The notes under the pieces: generated by a model | What the model saw: only the letters and a program-made list of their open reading frames with translations | Databases searched by the model: none | Told to the model about the DNA's origin: nothing | NCBI GenBank assembly: GCA_040255465.1 | Contig: JBDZVA010000002.1 | Span: forward strand, 682,001 to 746,000 | Origin: UBA5793 sp040255465 | GTDB lineage: Bacteria; Planctomycetota; Phycisphaerae; Phycisphaerales; UBA5793 | Direction: 5' to 3' | Length of the DNA stretch: 64,000 bases | Made by a program: the position numbers and the translations under genes | Shown here: piece by piece, positions 16,716-24,822 of the stretch | Layout: each line of letters begins with the position of its first letter | Numbering within the stretch: the first letter of the stretch is position 1

Positions 16716-18170
16716 CTACTGCACCGTTTCCTGAAGGACGTTTGAAGTGTTCCCACTCTCCGCCGCCTGAAGCCAGATCGTGCGTCCACTTGCTGCCGGC
16801 GGGACGCGGCGGGAGAGCACGGCATCTCCATTGCCATCTGCCGTGGAGGTGCCGACCAGAACCGGGCTCGCGAGGTTGAGATACACGTTCAGGGAGTTGA
16901 CCCGCGTCCAGGTGTTGCCGCCGGCCAGGCTGTAGATGAAGTAGACGCGTTGTCCCGGGGTCGCGCCGGCCAGTGAGAGCGTCGTGCTCTGGCCGCCGAC
17001 GAGCCCGCTGGTCGAAAGCGCCATGCGCGAGCCGATCGCTTCGGAGACATCGAGAATGAACAGACCGCGATCACGATCGTCGACAATCACCGTGCCCGAT
17101 TCGAAGAAGGGCCAAGCCGTCCAGGCGCCGTGACCATAGCCCGGCGAATCATTCTCGGGGTACGTATCGAACCAGCCGACGCGCGTGGGGTTCTCCGGAT
17201 CGGTCCGTGCGTCAAAGATCTGCATTCCGCTGGTGTAATTGGCTTCGTAGATGAAGCCGTCTTTCCAAAAGAGATTGTGATCCGTGGCCGTCGAACCGGA
17301 CGTGAACGTGGAAACCAGCGTCGGGTTGCTCAGATCTGAGACGTCGTAGACGAGAGTGCGCGTGGTGGGCGTGTAGCCGTTGAGTTCATCGAGTTCATCG
17401 TTGAGGTAGAAGTACCGCCGATCGGCGCTGAGCCAACCCTGGTGGCAATAGTTGAGGCCGGGATAGACATCGGAGCCGAGCAGAATCATGTTTGACTTGT
17501 CGGTGACGTCAATGATGTCAAAGCGCCAGTAGCCGCTCGGGCAGAAGGCGATTTCCTTTCCGGCGTAGGGACCGTCGTGATAGGTGACAACTTGCGCGTC
17601 GTGCACGTGGCCACCGGTCGGGTTCGTCGAGCCGGCCACAACTGGCGTGGTCGGATCGCTCAGGTCGAGCGCGACGATTCCGCTGCCCTGGCTCGAGGCG
17701 GTCATGTAGGCAAAACCGCTCTCCTCGTTGAGGGCGAAATTATGACTGCGATAGGGCCGCTCGTTGATCTTCGTAACGGTGCCACTGTCGATCTGGCTGA
17801 GATCGAACACCTGCAGGTTGAAGTAGTCGCCGATGCAGTAGGCATAGTGGCCGTAGACCTTCATGTCCTCGGTGATGCTTTGCGCGTGCGGTTCGATGTG
17901 GAGGATGACGGGATTGACCGGATCGGTCACTTCGATGAACGCGGTGGTCTGATAGGTGCCGACGATGGCATACTCGCGACCCGAGGGGCTGGTGTATCCC
18001 CAGCAGTCGTTGCCGCCCGTCGCGTTCATCTGCTGGGGCGTGATCTGGCTCATGAGCCGAACGTTGTGCGCGTCATACTGGGCAAACGCCGTGGCTGCGG
18101 CGAGGGTGAGAAGGCTGAGGGCACAACCTGCCAGCAGGCGGCGACGAACAACATTGAGACACTGATTCAC
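16716..18170 (-). CDS. secreted choice-of-anchor-B / LVIVD-repeat protein
   Basis: The preferred start is GTG at 18170, with GGAGGAG five bases before it, giving 484 residues. A signal peptide spans about 1-31 (LLAGCALSLLTLAAATAFAQ). The body has LVIVD-type beta-propeller blades, for example YAIVGTYQTTAFIEVTDPVNP, YAYCIGDYFNLQVFDLSQID and TLVYDVSDLSNPTLV, in the choice-of-anchor-B arrangement (start GGNDCWGYTSPSGREYAIVG). The last 100 residues are a separate domain (ATPGQRVYFIYSLAGG, GTSTADGNGDAVLSRRVPP, WLQAAESGNTSNV) also found at the ends of the two HAF proteins at 25617 and 27945. It is probably an extracellular binding protein of unknown ligand. Confidence 0.87.
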   Translation of the reverse strand: MNQCLNVVRRRLLAGCALSLLTLAAATAFAQYDAHNVRLMSQITPQQMNATGGNDCWGYTSPSGREYAIVGTYQTTAFIEVTDPVNPVILHIEPHAQSITEDMKVYGHYAYCIGDYFNLQVFDLSQIDSGTVTKINERPYRSHNFALNEESGFAYMTASSQGSGIVALDLSDPTTPVVAGSTNPTGGHVHDAQVVTYHDGPYAGKEIAFCPSGYWRFDIIDVTDKSNMILLGSDVYPGLNYCHQGWLSADRRYFYLNDELDELNGYTPTTRTLVYDVSDLSNPTLVSTFTSGSTATDHNLFWKDGFIYEANYTSGMQIFDARTDPENPTRVGWFDTYPENDSPGYGHGAWTAWPFFESGTVIVDDRDRGLFILDVSEAIGSRMALSTSGLVGGQSTTLSLAGATPGQRVYFIYSLAGGNTWTRVNSLNVYLNLASPVLVGTSTADGNGDAVLSRRVPPAASGRTIWLQAAESGNTSNVLQETVQ

Positions 18171-18345
18171 GATAACTCCTCCAGTCAGTTGGCAAGCCCC
18201 CGCGGCCGATCCGCCAGAATCGGCAGAGCGAGACACGCTGCAAAACAGACAGCGTAACGGATAACCGTTGCCGGTGTCAATGGATAAACCCAGAAATGCG
18301 GCGAATCATTCCGAATGTTGGCTGGTGAGTGAAAATGCGCAAGAC

Positions 18346-18351
18346 TAGGAT
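18346..18351 (+). promoter_or_regulatory. candidate -10 box of tRNA-Val
   Basis: TAGGAT in the context GACTAGGAT, 12 bases before the mature tRNA, the usual distance for a -10 box serving a short tRNA leader. It shares the CTANNNT form seen before several protein genes here. Confidence 0.4.
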
Positions 18352-18363
18352 CGATGTCGATGC

Positions 18364-18437
18364 GGGCGCTTAGCTCAGTTGGCTAGAGCACTGCTTTTAC
18401 ACGGCAGGGGTCACTGGTTCGAGCCCAGTAGCGCCCA
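18364..18437 (+). tRNA. tRNA-Val(UAC)
   Basis: A complete 74-base cloverleaf: acceptor GGGCGCT (364-370) pairs with AGCGCCC (430-436), discriminator A, anticodon loop TTTACAC with anticodon TAC, and a standard T loop TTCGAGC. CCA is not encoded. Confidence 0.96.
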
Positions 18438-18491
18438 TTTGGGTCCTCCGGCGAAGAGACGGATGCCTCGCGGCAGCCTCACGCAAGCAGC

Positions 18492-18511
18492 CGCAGCGCT
18501 AGAATGCTGCG
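18492..18511 (+). promoter_or_regulatory. inverted repeat around a -10-like GCTAGAAT
   Basis: Six-base arms (492-497 with 506-511) enclose GCTAGAAT, whose TAGAAT (18500-18505) could be the -10 of the small lipoprotein gene at 18556. The same octamer lies inside a second inverted repeat at 47220-47248. Confidence 0.3.
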
Positions 18512-18555
18512 TGGCCGATCCAACGGCCGGATGGACTTCTTTCGGAGCGTCATCG

Positions 18556-18762
18556 ATGAACAAGCCAAGTGGATCAGGAAGAGCGTTGATTGCCGCCGGG
18601 GTTCTGGTCGTCGCCTCCTCATTCGTCAGCTTTGGATGCGAGACCACCGTGATTCGGCGCGAAGGCATCGGCGCCAGCACGACACACCCGACCACCGGCG
18701 AGCCTGCGGGAAGCGATCCGCTCAGCCGCAAGGTCTGGGGCGGGAACGGTTCGCAGCCATAG
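18556..18762 (+). CDS. small putative lipoprotein
   Basis: A 68-residue protein. The ATG at 18556 follows GGAG by eight bases. Residues 1-28 form a lipoprotein-like signal: GRALIAAGVLVVASSFVSFGC, where SFGC is a loose lipobox. The remaining 40 residues (ETTVIRREGIG, TGEPAGSDPLSRKVWG) are polar with no recognised domain. It lies between tRNA-Val and nuoB on the same strand. I do not recognise the family. The ribosome binding site and export signal together argue that it is a real gene despite its length. Confidence 0.55.
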   Translation: MNKPSGSGRALIAAGVLVVASSFVSFGCETTVIRREGIGASTTHPTTGEPAGSDPLSRKVWGGNGSQP

Positions 18763-18826
18763 CCCGCACTGACCCGGGCCCGGCCTGGAACAGGACGGAC
18801 ATCCAACTGCGTCGGAGAGTCAGCAC

Positions 18827-19399
18827 ATGGGACTTGAAGCAGCACTGCCACAAGACAGCTTCCTCACCACGCGATTGCGCGAGGTCATCAACTGGGGCCG
18901 GCGCGGCAGCGTGTGGCCCATGCCCTTTGCCACAGCCTGCTGCGGCATCGAACTCATGGCCACCGCATCGAGTCGATTCGATCTCGCCCGCTTTGGCGCG
19001 GAAGTGATGCGCTTCAGCCCGCGTCAGTCCGATCTGCTCATCGTGGCGGGACGGGTCGCGGTCAAGATGCTGCCGGTCCTCCAGCGCATCTACATGCAGA
19101 TCACCGAGCCCAAGTGGGTCATCTCGATGGGCGCCTGCGCCTCCACCGGTGGCGTCTTTGACACCTATGCCGTCGTGCAGGGCATCGACCAGTTCATTCC
19201 TGTGGATGTCTACGTCCCCGGTTGCCCGCCGCGCCCCGAAATGCTTATCGAAGGCGTGATGGCGATTCAGCGGATCATCGATCGAGACGGCATTCCGCCG
19301 CGGGGCCCGGATGGAAAGCGCGTGCCATTGCGCCTGGCGATCGAGCCGAACTACCAGCCGCGCCGCCAGCCCGTACCGCTGACCGTCGGCGAACACTGA
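18827..19399 (+). CDS. nuoB: NADH-quinone oxidoreductase subunit B
   Basis: NuoB carries the N2 iron-sulfur cluster of respiratory complex I, next to the quinone site. All four cluster cysteines are present: Cys38-Cys39 in TACCGIELM, Cys104 in SMGACASTGG, and Cys133 in VPGCPPRPE. Its 190 residues are typical, and a GGAGAG site precedes the ATG. No other nuo gene is adjacent: upstream is a small lipoprotein and downstream is a convergent GTPase fusion, so the rest of complex I must lie elsewhere. The hydrogenase small-subunit alternative is unlikely given the exact NuoB spacing. Confidence 0.95.
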   Translation: MGLEAALPQDSFLTTRLREVINWGRRGSVWPMPFATACCGIELMATASSRFDLARFGAEVMRFSPRQSDLLIVAGRVAVKMLPVLQRIYMQITEPKWVISMGACASTGGVFDTYAVVQGIDQFIPVDVYVPGCPPRPEMLIEGVMAIQRIIDRDGIPPRGPDGKRVPLRLAIEPNYQPRRQPVPLTVGEH

Positions 19400-19441
19400 T
19401 CCGCAGGTCTGCTCATTCGTCGTGTGAAACGAGCGTTTCGA

Positions 19442-20572
19442 TCAGCCTTGAATGAGGCCGTCGAGAAGTTGCGGCACGCCTTGTCCGCGCGTCGCAATTG
19501 TCTCGAAGATCGGCCGGCCTTCGGAGATGTCGAGCAGGTCGCGCACGAGACTCGCCTCACCCGGGAAGTCGGCCTTGTTGCACACAAACAGATCGCCGAT
19601 CTCGAGCAGACCCGCTTTGTCCATTTGGATTGAATCGCCCATGCCCGGCACGAGCACGACGGCGGTGCGATCGACGTACTGGCGAATCGCCACGTCATTC
19701 TGACCTGCACCCACGGTTTCGACGAAGAGCGTATCGAAGCCGGCAGCCCCGATGAGGCCGATGATTGCCGGCAGCGTGACGTAATCCTCGCCCGTGATGG
19801 CCAGCGATCGATAGAACACCTTTTCGTCAAGGTTGTTGAAATCCACGCGCAGCCGATCGCCGAGCAGTGCGCCGTGCGTGATCGGGCTCTGCGGATCAAA
19901 CGCGACCACCGCGAGCCGTCCCAGTTCGCGGCGGACGAACTCGCCGGCCAGGGAGGCGACCAGCGTGCTCTTGCCGGCGCCGGGCGAACCCGTGATGCCG
20001 ATGACGCGTTTTGGCCGCCGCATCGCCGAGGCGTCTGGCTTCCACGTTCCGTCGTGCGCGAGGCTCAGTGAGCGAGCGAGTGCGGAGGTGGGATGCTTGT
20101 ATGACTCCGGCGTACCGCGCGGTTTGGTGGAACGGCGAACAGACTCGACGATGTCGGCCATGCTCGTGCCGGTATGATGGACTTCGTTGACGCCCGCATC
20201 GCGCATCGTCTGGACATCTTCCTGCGGGATGATTCCCCCGATGTTGACGATCATGTCGGCGCGCCCGACGCTCCGGCACTCGTCGATCAGTCGCGGCACG
20301 AGCACGAGGTGGCTGTTGCTCATCATCGACGCGGCAATGCAATCGACGTCTTCATCGCGGGCGGAGATCGCCAGCGAGCGCGGCGTCTGCCACAGGCCCG
20401 AGTAGATGACATGGATGCCGCTGTCGCGCATGGCGCGCGCGATCAGTTTTACGCCGCGATCATGCCCGTCGAGCCCCATCTTGCCGAGCAGGACGCGCGG
20501 CCTGTGATCGAGGTCGGCGCAGCGGTCTGCCTTGTCAAGCTGAATCTGAGGCTCGTCGTGGGGATCGGTCAT
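19442..20572 (-). CDS. cobalamin-binding domain fused to MeaB-type GTPase
   Basis: The protein has 376 residues in two domains. Residues about 24-148 are a B12-binding domain of the acyl-CoA mutase small-subunit type: VLLGKMGLDGHDRGVK with the DxHxxG cobalt-ligand motif (His37), then a glycine pair in VNIGGIIPQEDV. Residues about 186-376 are a MeaB/ArgK-like chaperone GTPase: P-loop GSPGAGKST (195-203), VVAFDPQSPITHGALLGDR, LFVETVGAGQND, and the guanine-specificity motif NKAD (332-335). MeaB proteins gate cofactor loading and protect B12 mutases. This order matches the first two parts of IcmF but lacks the mutase substrate domain, and no mutase gene is in the window. An AAGGTG site precedes the ATG. 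Confidence 0.88.
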   Translation of the reverse strand: MTDPHDEPQIQLDKADRCADLDHRPRVLLGKMGLDGHDRGVKLIARAMRDSGIHVIYSGLWQTPRSLAISARDEDVDCIAASMMSNSHLVLVPRLIDECRSVGRADMIVNIGGIIPQEDVQTMRDAGVNEVHHTGTSMADIVESVRRSTKPRGTPESYKHPTSALARSLSLAHDGTWKPDASAMRRPKRVIGITGSPGAGKSTLVASLAGEFVRRELGRLAVVAFDPQSPITHGALLGDRLRVDFNNLDEKVFYRSLAITGEDYVTLPAIIGLIGAAGFDTLFVETVGAGQNDVAIRQYVDRTAVVLVPGMGDSIQMDKAGLLEIGDLFVCNKADFPGEASLVRDLLDISEGRPIFETIATRGQGVPQLLDGLIQG

Positions 20573-20670
20573 GCATTCACCTTTGCTGCGCTGCGTGGCG
20601 CCGCCCGTTGTGTCAAACTACCGGGCAATCATGCCGGAAGGCGGGCGGCAAGTCAAACGGACCGCATTGC

Positions 20671-21456
20671 TTACAGACTCTTCATGAAGGCGTTGACCGC
20701 AGCGGCCACTGGCTCCGGACGCTCTGTGGGCGCCAGGTGGCCCGCGCCGGGAATCATGACCAGCCGAGAGCCCTTGATGGCGTCGTGCATGATTCGGGAA
20801 TCTTCCGGAGGGGTGATCACGTCCTCATCTCCGACGAGAATCAGCGTCGGCACATCGATCCGGCTGTAGGTCAGCGTGGAATCGGCCCGGTTGGCCATGG
20901 CCCGCAGCGCCGCAGCCACGCCTTTTGGGTTTGACCGGCGCATGACTTTGAGCCAGTGGCTCCTGAGGTCAGCCGGGGCGGATTTGGCGAAGACCTTCGC
21001 GATCATCGCGTCGGCGACCACCTGGCTGCCCTCGCACAGCACCTTTTCTGCCGTGGTGATGCGCCCCTTGCGGCCCTCCTCGCTATCCGGATTGCCGCGC
21101 GTATCTGCGAGAATGAGCGCCCGCAATCGAGTTCGCGCCCGTCGAAAGAACTCGAAGGCGAGGTAGCCCCCCATCGATAATCCCATGACCGTCACGGGGC
21201 GCGTTTCTCCGATTGCGTCAAGCAGCGCCACGCAATCATCGACATACGTTGACATGCTCGCTTCATCGCTCGCTTCGCTGCGCCCCAGTCCGCGCAGGTC
21301 GGGGTTGATCAGGCGCAGCTCTGTCTTGAGCAATTCGCAGATCGGATGCCACATCTCGCCGGATACCGGAAAGCCATGGATCAGCAGGACCGGCGGCGCC
21401 TGTTCCGGGCCCGACACCTCGTAGTACAGATTCAGTCCATCATGTTTGAATTGCAT
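20671..21456 (-). CDS. alpha/beta-hydrolase fold protein
   Basis: The 261-residue protein has the full catalytic triad of the fold: oxyanion HG in LLIHGFPVSGEMW (about 26-38), nucleophile Ser in VMGLSMGGYLAFEFF (about 95), Asp in LILVGDEDVITPP (about 208), and His in IPGAGHLAPTERP (about 240). It resembles the 3-oxoadipate enol-lactonase / haloalkane-type esterase group, but substrate cannot be read from sequence. There is no signal peptide, so it is cytoplasmic. A purine-rich AGAGAGAGAG tract serves as ribosome binding site. The PLP decarboxylase lies upstream on the same strand, 44 bases away, and may be co-transcribed. Confidence 0.88.
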   Translation of the reverse strand: MQFKHDGLNLYYEVSGPEQAPPVLLIHGFPVSGEMWHPICELLKTELRLINPDLRGLGRSEASDEASMSTYVDDCVALLDAIGETRPVTVMGLSMGGYLAFEFFRRARTRLRALILADTRGNPDSEEGRKGRITTAEKVLCEGSQVVADAMIAKVFAKSAPADLRSHWLKVMRRSNPKGVAAALRAMANRADSTLTYSRIDVPTLILVGDEDVITPPEDSRIMHDAIKGSRLVMIPGAGHLAPTERPEPVAAAVNAFMKSL

Positions 21457-21500
21457 GTCTCTCTCTCTTGCAGTTCGTCGGTTGCGCCCGTTGACTATTC

Positions 21501-23012
21501 TCAGCGGCTTTCACCCAGTATCTGCGACGCCGTCTCGCGGGTGAGCGCCCATGCGCTGTTGACGTGCTCTTCACGCGTTCGCGGCTGACCAATGCACCAC
21601 CGTAAAGCGTAGCGGCCGCAGAGCCTCGTATGCGTCAGGTGGATGCGTCCACTTCGGTTCAGCGCGTGCAGCAGTCGTTCGCTGGCCTCATCACCGGCCT
21701 TGAGACAGAAACACACGAGATTCAGGCTCGGCGACACCACCAGCTCAAATCGCGGATCTTCCGCGATCCACCGGGCCAATTGGGCGGTAAGGCGAACGTG
21801 TTCACGAATGTGGGCGCGGATTCCCTCAACGCCGTACGAGCGAACGACAAACCAGAGTTTCAGCGCCCGGAAGCGCCGCCCCAGCGGAATGTGCCAGTCG
21901 CGGTAGTTGATCACTTCATCGGACTGCGCCGCCCGCAGGTACTCGGGTAGGATGGACAGCGTTCGCGTGAGCCGCTGCGGATCGCGCACGAAAAACGCAT
22001 CGAGATCAAAGTTGGTCAGCATCCACTTGTGCGGATTGACACAGAACGAGTCGGCGAGTTCAAGCCCATCGGCAATGGAACGAAACTCCGGGCACGCCAG
22101 CGCCGTCCCAGCCATCGCTCCGTCAACGTGCAACCAGATTCGTTCATTCGAAGTCATCTCGCCGATCGCGGCGAGCGGGTCCATGGCCAGCGACGAGGTC
22201 GTTCCCATGGTGGCGCTGACAAAGCACGGCACACAACCCGCAGCCCGATCCGCCGCAATCAACTCGCTCAAATGGGCCGGAATCATGGCGCCGGTTTCAT
22301 CGCTCCGGACGAGCCGCACATTCTCGCGCCCGATGCCAGCAACCATTGCCGCTTTTTCGATGGACGAGTGCGCCTGGTCGGACGTGTAGATCGTCAGGCG
22401 TTTTCCGAGGGCGCCGAGCCCGGCCGCGTTGCTTTGCCACTCCAGTGCCTGCTCTCGGCCGCAGAGCAGGGCGCACAGTGATGAACTCGAAGCGGTGTCC
22501 TGGATGACGCCAGCACCCTTGAAATGCGCGGGCAGATCGAGCAACTGCACGAGCCAGTCGAGCACAAACGTTTCCAGTTCTGTCACCGCCGGGCTGCTCG
22601 ACCACAGCATCCCATTGACGCCAAGGCCCGCTGAGAGCAGTTCGCCGAGAATGGCGGGATACGACCCATTGGCCGGGAAATAGGCAAAGAAGTTTGGCGA
22701 TTGCCAGTGCGTGATGCCGGGCAGGACGTGCTCGATGAAGTCATTCCACATCGCCGGCCACGCTTCACCCCGCGCAGGCAGGGGCTGCTCCACGCTCTGC
22801 CGCACCTGACCGGGCGCAACGGGCGAGAGCACGGGATAGTCTTCGGCGTGTTCCAGATACTCGGCGATCCAATCGATAAGATCGTGCCCGGCGCGGCGAA
22901 ACTGTTCGGGGGTCATGCCCGAGTCCGGAGTGGCTTGGTCTTGCATAGGCAGATTCTTGCCGGCTCTTGCCACCGGGTCGCTCGCAATCCGAGCCAAGTA
23001 CGAACGAGGCAT
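21501..23012 (-). CDS. group II PLP-dependent decarboxylase (aromatic L-amino acid type)
   Basis: The enzyme belongs to the family that decarboxylates aromatic L-amino acids, glutamate and similar substrates. The PLP lysine lies in VNPHKWML (Lys329), the Asp/His cofactor contacts in WLHVDGAMAG, and N-terminal motifs in LIDWIAEYLEH and SPNFFAYFPANGSYPAILGE are those of tyrosine/tryptophan decarboxylase relatives. Its 503 residues are typical. The ATG at 23012 has GGGAGA seven bases before it; an ATG at 22946 would remove 22 poorly conserved residues. The start is only 21 bases from the divergent CPBP gene, so the promoters overlap. The substrate is not certain. Confidence 0.9.
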   Translation of the reverse strand: MPRSYLARIASDPVARAGKNLPMQDQATPDSGMTPEQFRRAGHDLIDWIAEYLEHAEDYPVLSPVAPGQVRQSVEQPLPARGEAWPAMWNDFIEHVLPGITHWQSPNFFAYFPANGSYPAILGELLSAGLGVNGMLWSSSPAVTELETFVLDWLVQLLDLPAHFKGAGVIQDTASSSSLCALLCGREQALEWQSNAAGLGALGKRLTIYTSDQAHSSIEKAAMVAGIGRENVRLVRSDETGAMIPAHLSELIAADRAAGCVPCFVSATMGTTSSLAMDPLAAIGEMTSNERIWLHVDGAMAGTALACPEFRSIADGLELADSFCVNPHKWMLTNFDLDAFFVRDPQRLTRTLSILPEYLRAAQSDEVINYRDWHIPLGRRFRALKLWFVVRSYGVEGIRAHIREHVRLTAQLARWIAEDPRFELVVSPSLNLVCFCLKAGDEASERLLHALNRSGRIHLTHTRLCGRYALRWCIGQPRTREEHVNSAWALTRETASQILGESR

Positions 23013-23033
23013 TCAACGTCTCCCAACAAGTGA

Positions 23034-23741
23034 GTGCTCATGCTGCTCCAAGGCGCTACTGCGAAGAACCGAAGTCTGCTCGCGCTGGCGCTGCTCGTTC
23101 CTGCGCCGACGATCGGCGTGTTGATGGCGATGCAGATCGCCCCCGGCCCCATCGGCCAGGGGTTCTACGGAGCGTCGAAAGCCTGGATCCTGCTGGTGCC
23201 GCTGCTCTGGCTGCTCTTGGTCGATGGAGCGCGCCCCGCGGTCTCTTCACCGCTCAAGGCGAAAGGACTGGCTCTGGGAACCAGCCTCGGCGTGCTCATC
23301 GCAGCGATCATCATCGGCGGGTACCTGCTCATCGGAAAGCAGTGGATCGATGCCGATGCGATGCGGGCCGTGGCCGAGCGCAATGGACTGAGCGAACAGT
23401 GGAAGTATCTCGCGCTCGCGGCCTACCTGTGCGTCGTGAACTCGCTGCTCGAAGAGTACGTCTGGCGGTGGTTTGTGTTTCACCACTGCGCCGCGCTGGT
23501 CCGGCGCTGGCCGGCTGTCGTTCTCTCGGGCCTGCTGTTCACGGTGCACCACATCTTCGCGCTGGGCCTGCAGTTCGACTGGCGCATCACCCTGCTCGGC
23601 TCGATCGGCGTGTGCATCGGCGGCATCATCTGGTCCTGGCTCTACCTGCGCTTCGGCACCGTCTGGCCGGGCTGGGTGAGCCACGCGATCGTCGACATCG
23701 CGGTGTTTACCGTCGGCTGGATGATCCTCTTCCCCTCTTGA
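23034..23741 (+). CDS. CPBP-family intramembrane metalloprotease
   Basis: A 235-residue membrane protein with about seven hydrophobic segments. The CAAX protease/bacteriocin-processing signature is intact: the EExxxR motif in LLEEYVWRW (Glu140, Glu141, Arg145), the His pair in TVHHIFAL (172-173), and the third histidine in VSHAIVD (His217). Family members cleave membrane proteins or confer bacteriocin immunity; this one's target is unknown. The start is GTG at 23034 or ATG at 23040; neither has a clear ribosome binding site. It is divergent from the PLP decarboxylase. Confidence 0.88.
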   Translation: MLMLLQGATAKNRSLLALALLVPAPTIGVLMAMQIAPGPIGQGFYGASKAWILLVPLLWLLLVDGARPAVSSPLKAKGLALGTSLGVLIAAIIIGGYLLIGKQWIDADAMRAVAERNGLSEQWKYLALAAYLCVVNSLLEEYVWRWFVFHHCAALVRRWPAVVLSGLLFTVHHIFALGLQFDWRITLLGSIGVCIGGIIWSWLYLRFGTVWPGWVSHAIVDIAVFTVGWMILFPS

Positions 23742-23850
23742 GGGGGCGCGGCGAGTTCCACCGCTGCCGCCAGTCGTCCTATGCTCATGCGCCGGGCGAG
23801 GGATGTGGTTTGATCCGACAACTGCCGTTCGGCAAAGCAAGGGGAGCATC

Positions 23851-24822
23851 ATGAACTGGAATCGAATCTCGTGGATCGCCATTGCGGCATCGTGCATCCT
23901 CACGGCAACCTCTGCCGCGCAGGCAGACGTCAATCTCGCGCGTGTCGTCACCTTCGGCGACAGCCTGACCGACAATCAGGGCCTGCTGCCGCGCTATACG
24001 GGTCTGCCTTCCACGCTCTACGGCCACGACCCGATGCAACTGGTCTTCGATAAGAACGCCTTGCAGGGCAACAGCCTGAAGAACTACGCCGTCGCCGGCT
24101 TCACCTCCGACAACGTCGGCACTGAAATCGCCCTCTACCAGTTCAATACCTTCTTCGGCTTCGAGCCCAAGGGCACGCTCATCCAACTGGAAATGGGCGG
24201 CAACGACATTCTCAACAATGCCTCGCTGCTCGCCAACCACGCACCGGGAACCTACGCCCAGGCCGACCGCGTGATCAATTCGCTCATCCGCAACTGGCGG
24301 AACTACGCAGTCGACCTGGCGGGAACGGCGCGGCCTGATGTGAAGGCCGTCATATGGACCATTCCCGACATCACCCTCACGCCGCGCTACTGGCAGCAAC
24401 TGAATCAGCAGCAGCAAGCCAACGTGCGGGCCCACACGCAGCGGGCCAACGCCTTCATCCGCTCGTTCGGCCGCTTCAACAATGTGCTGGTGCTGGACAT
24501 CTACTCGATTCTCGCCGACTTCGTCAACAATCCGCCGCAAATCGGCAACATCACCCTCAACGGCCCACCCGCGCACGGCGAGACGACGGACATGTTCGCC
24601 GACGAGATCCACCCGACTGCCGTAAGCAACGCCCTCATTGCCAACGAACTCATCATGCAGATGAACCTCAGGTGGAACGCAAACTTCGAACTCTATTCGG
24701 AGAATGAACTGCTCGACTTCGCGCTCAACGGCGGCTGGCGCATTCCCGCGCCCGGCACCGCGACGCTGCTGCTCACGGGTGGCGTGTTTGCGGCAGGCCC
24801 GAGGCGGCGGCGGGTCGCATGA
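23851..24822 (+). CDS. secreted SGNH/GDSL hydrolase with PEP-CTERM-like tail
   Basis: The ATG at 23851 follows GGGGAG and gives 323 residues. A signal peptide covers 1-26 (WIAIAASCILTATSAAQA). The GDSL esterase blocks are VVTFGDSLTDN (nucleophile Ser38), MGGNDILNN (block III) and FADEIHPTAVSN (block V Asp/His pair), so it is probably an active esterase or acylhydrolase. The last 24 residues read IPAPGTATLLLTGGVFAAG followed by a run of Arg, a PEP-CTERM-type sorting signal: Pro-x-Pro, hydrophobic span, basic tail. It is a likely substrate of the exosortase encoded at 47382. Its stop overlaps the rsmG ATG by four bases. Confidence 0.87.
   Translation: MNWNRISWIAIAASCILTATSAAQADVNLARVVTFGDSLTDNQGLLPRYTGLPSTLYGHDPMQLVFDKNALQGNSLKNYAVAGFTSDNVGTEIALYQFNTFFGFEPKGTLIQLEMGGNDILNNASLLANHAPGTYAQADRVINSLIRNWRNYAVDLAGTARPDVKAVIWTIPDITLTPRYWQQLNQQQQANVRAHTQRANAFIRSFGRFNNVLVLDIYSILADFVNNPPQIGNITLNGPPAHGETTDMFADEIHPTAVSNALIANELIMQMNLRWNANFELYSENELLDFALNGGWRIPAPGTATLLLTGGVFAAGPRRRRVA

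Noticed and set aside
18827..19399. Hydrogenase small subunit instead of nuoB
   Set aside because: The Cys-Cys pair and later Cys spacing match NuoB exactly, and there is no hydrogenase signal peptide.
19442..20572. A frameshifted full-length IcmF
   Set aside because: The stop at 19442 is followed within 43 bases by the end of the convergent nuoB gene, so no room exists for a mutase domain on that strand.
20671..23741. A biosynthetic cluster from the PLP decarboxylase, hydrolase and CPBP genes
   Set aside because: No core synthase, carrier protein or transporter is present, and CPBP is on the other strand; proximity alone is not evidence.
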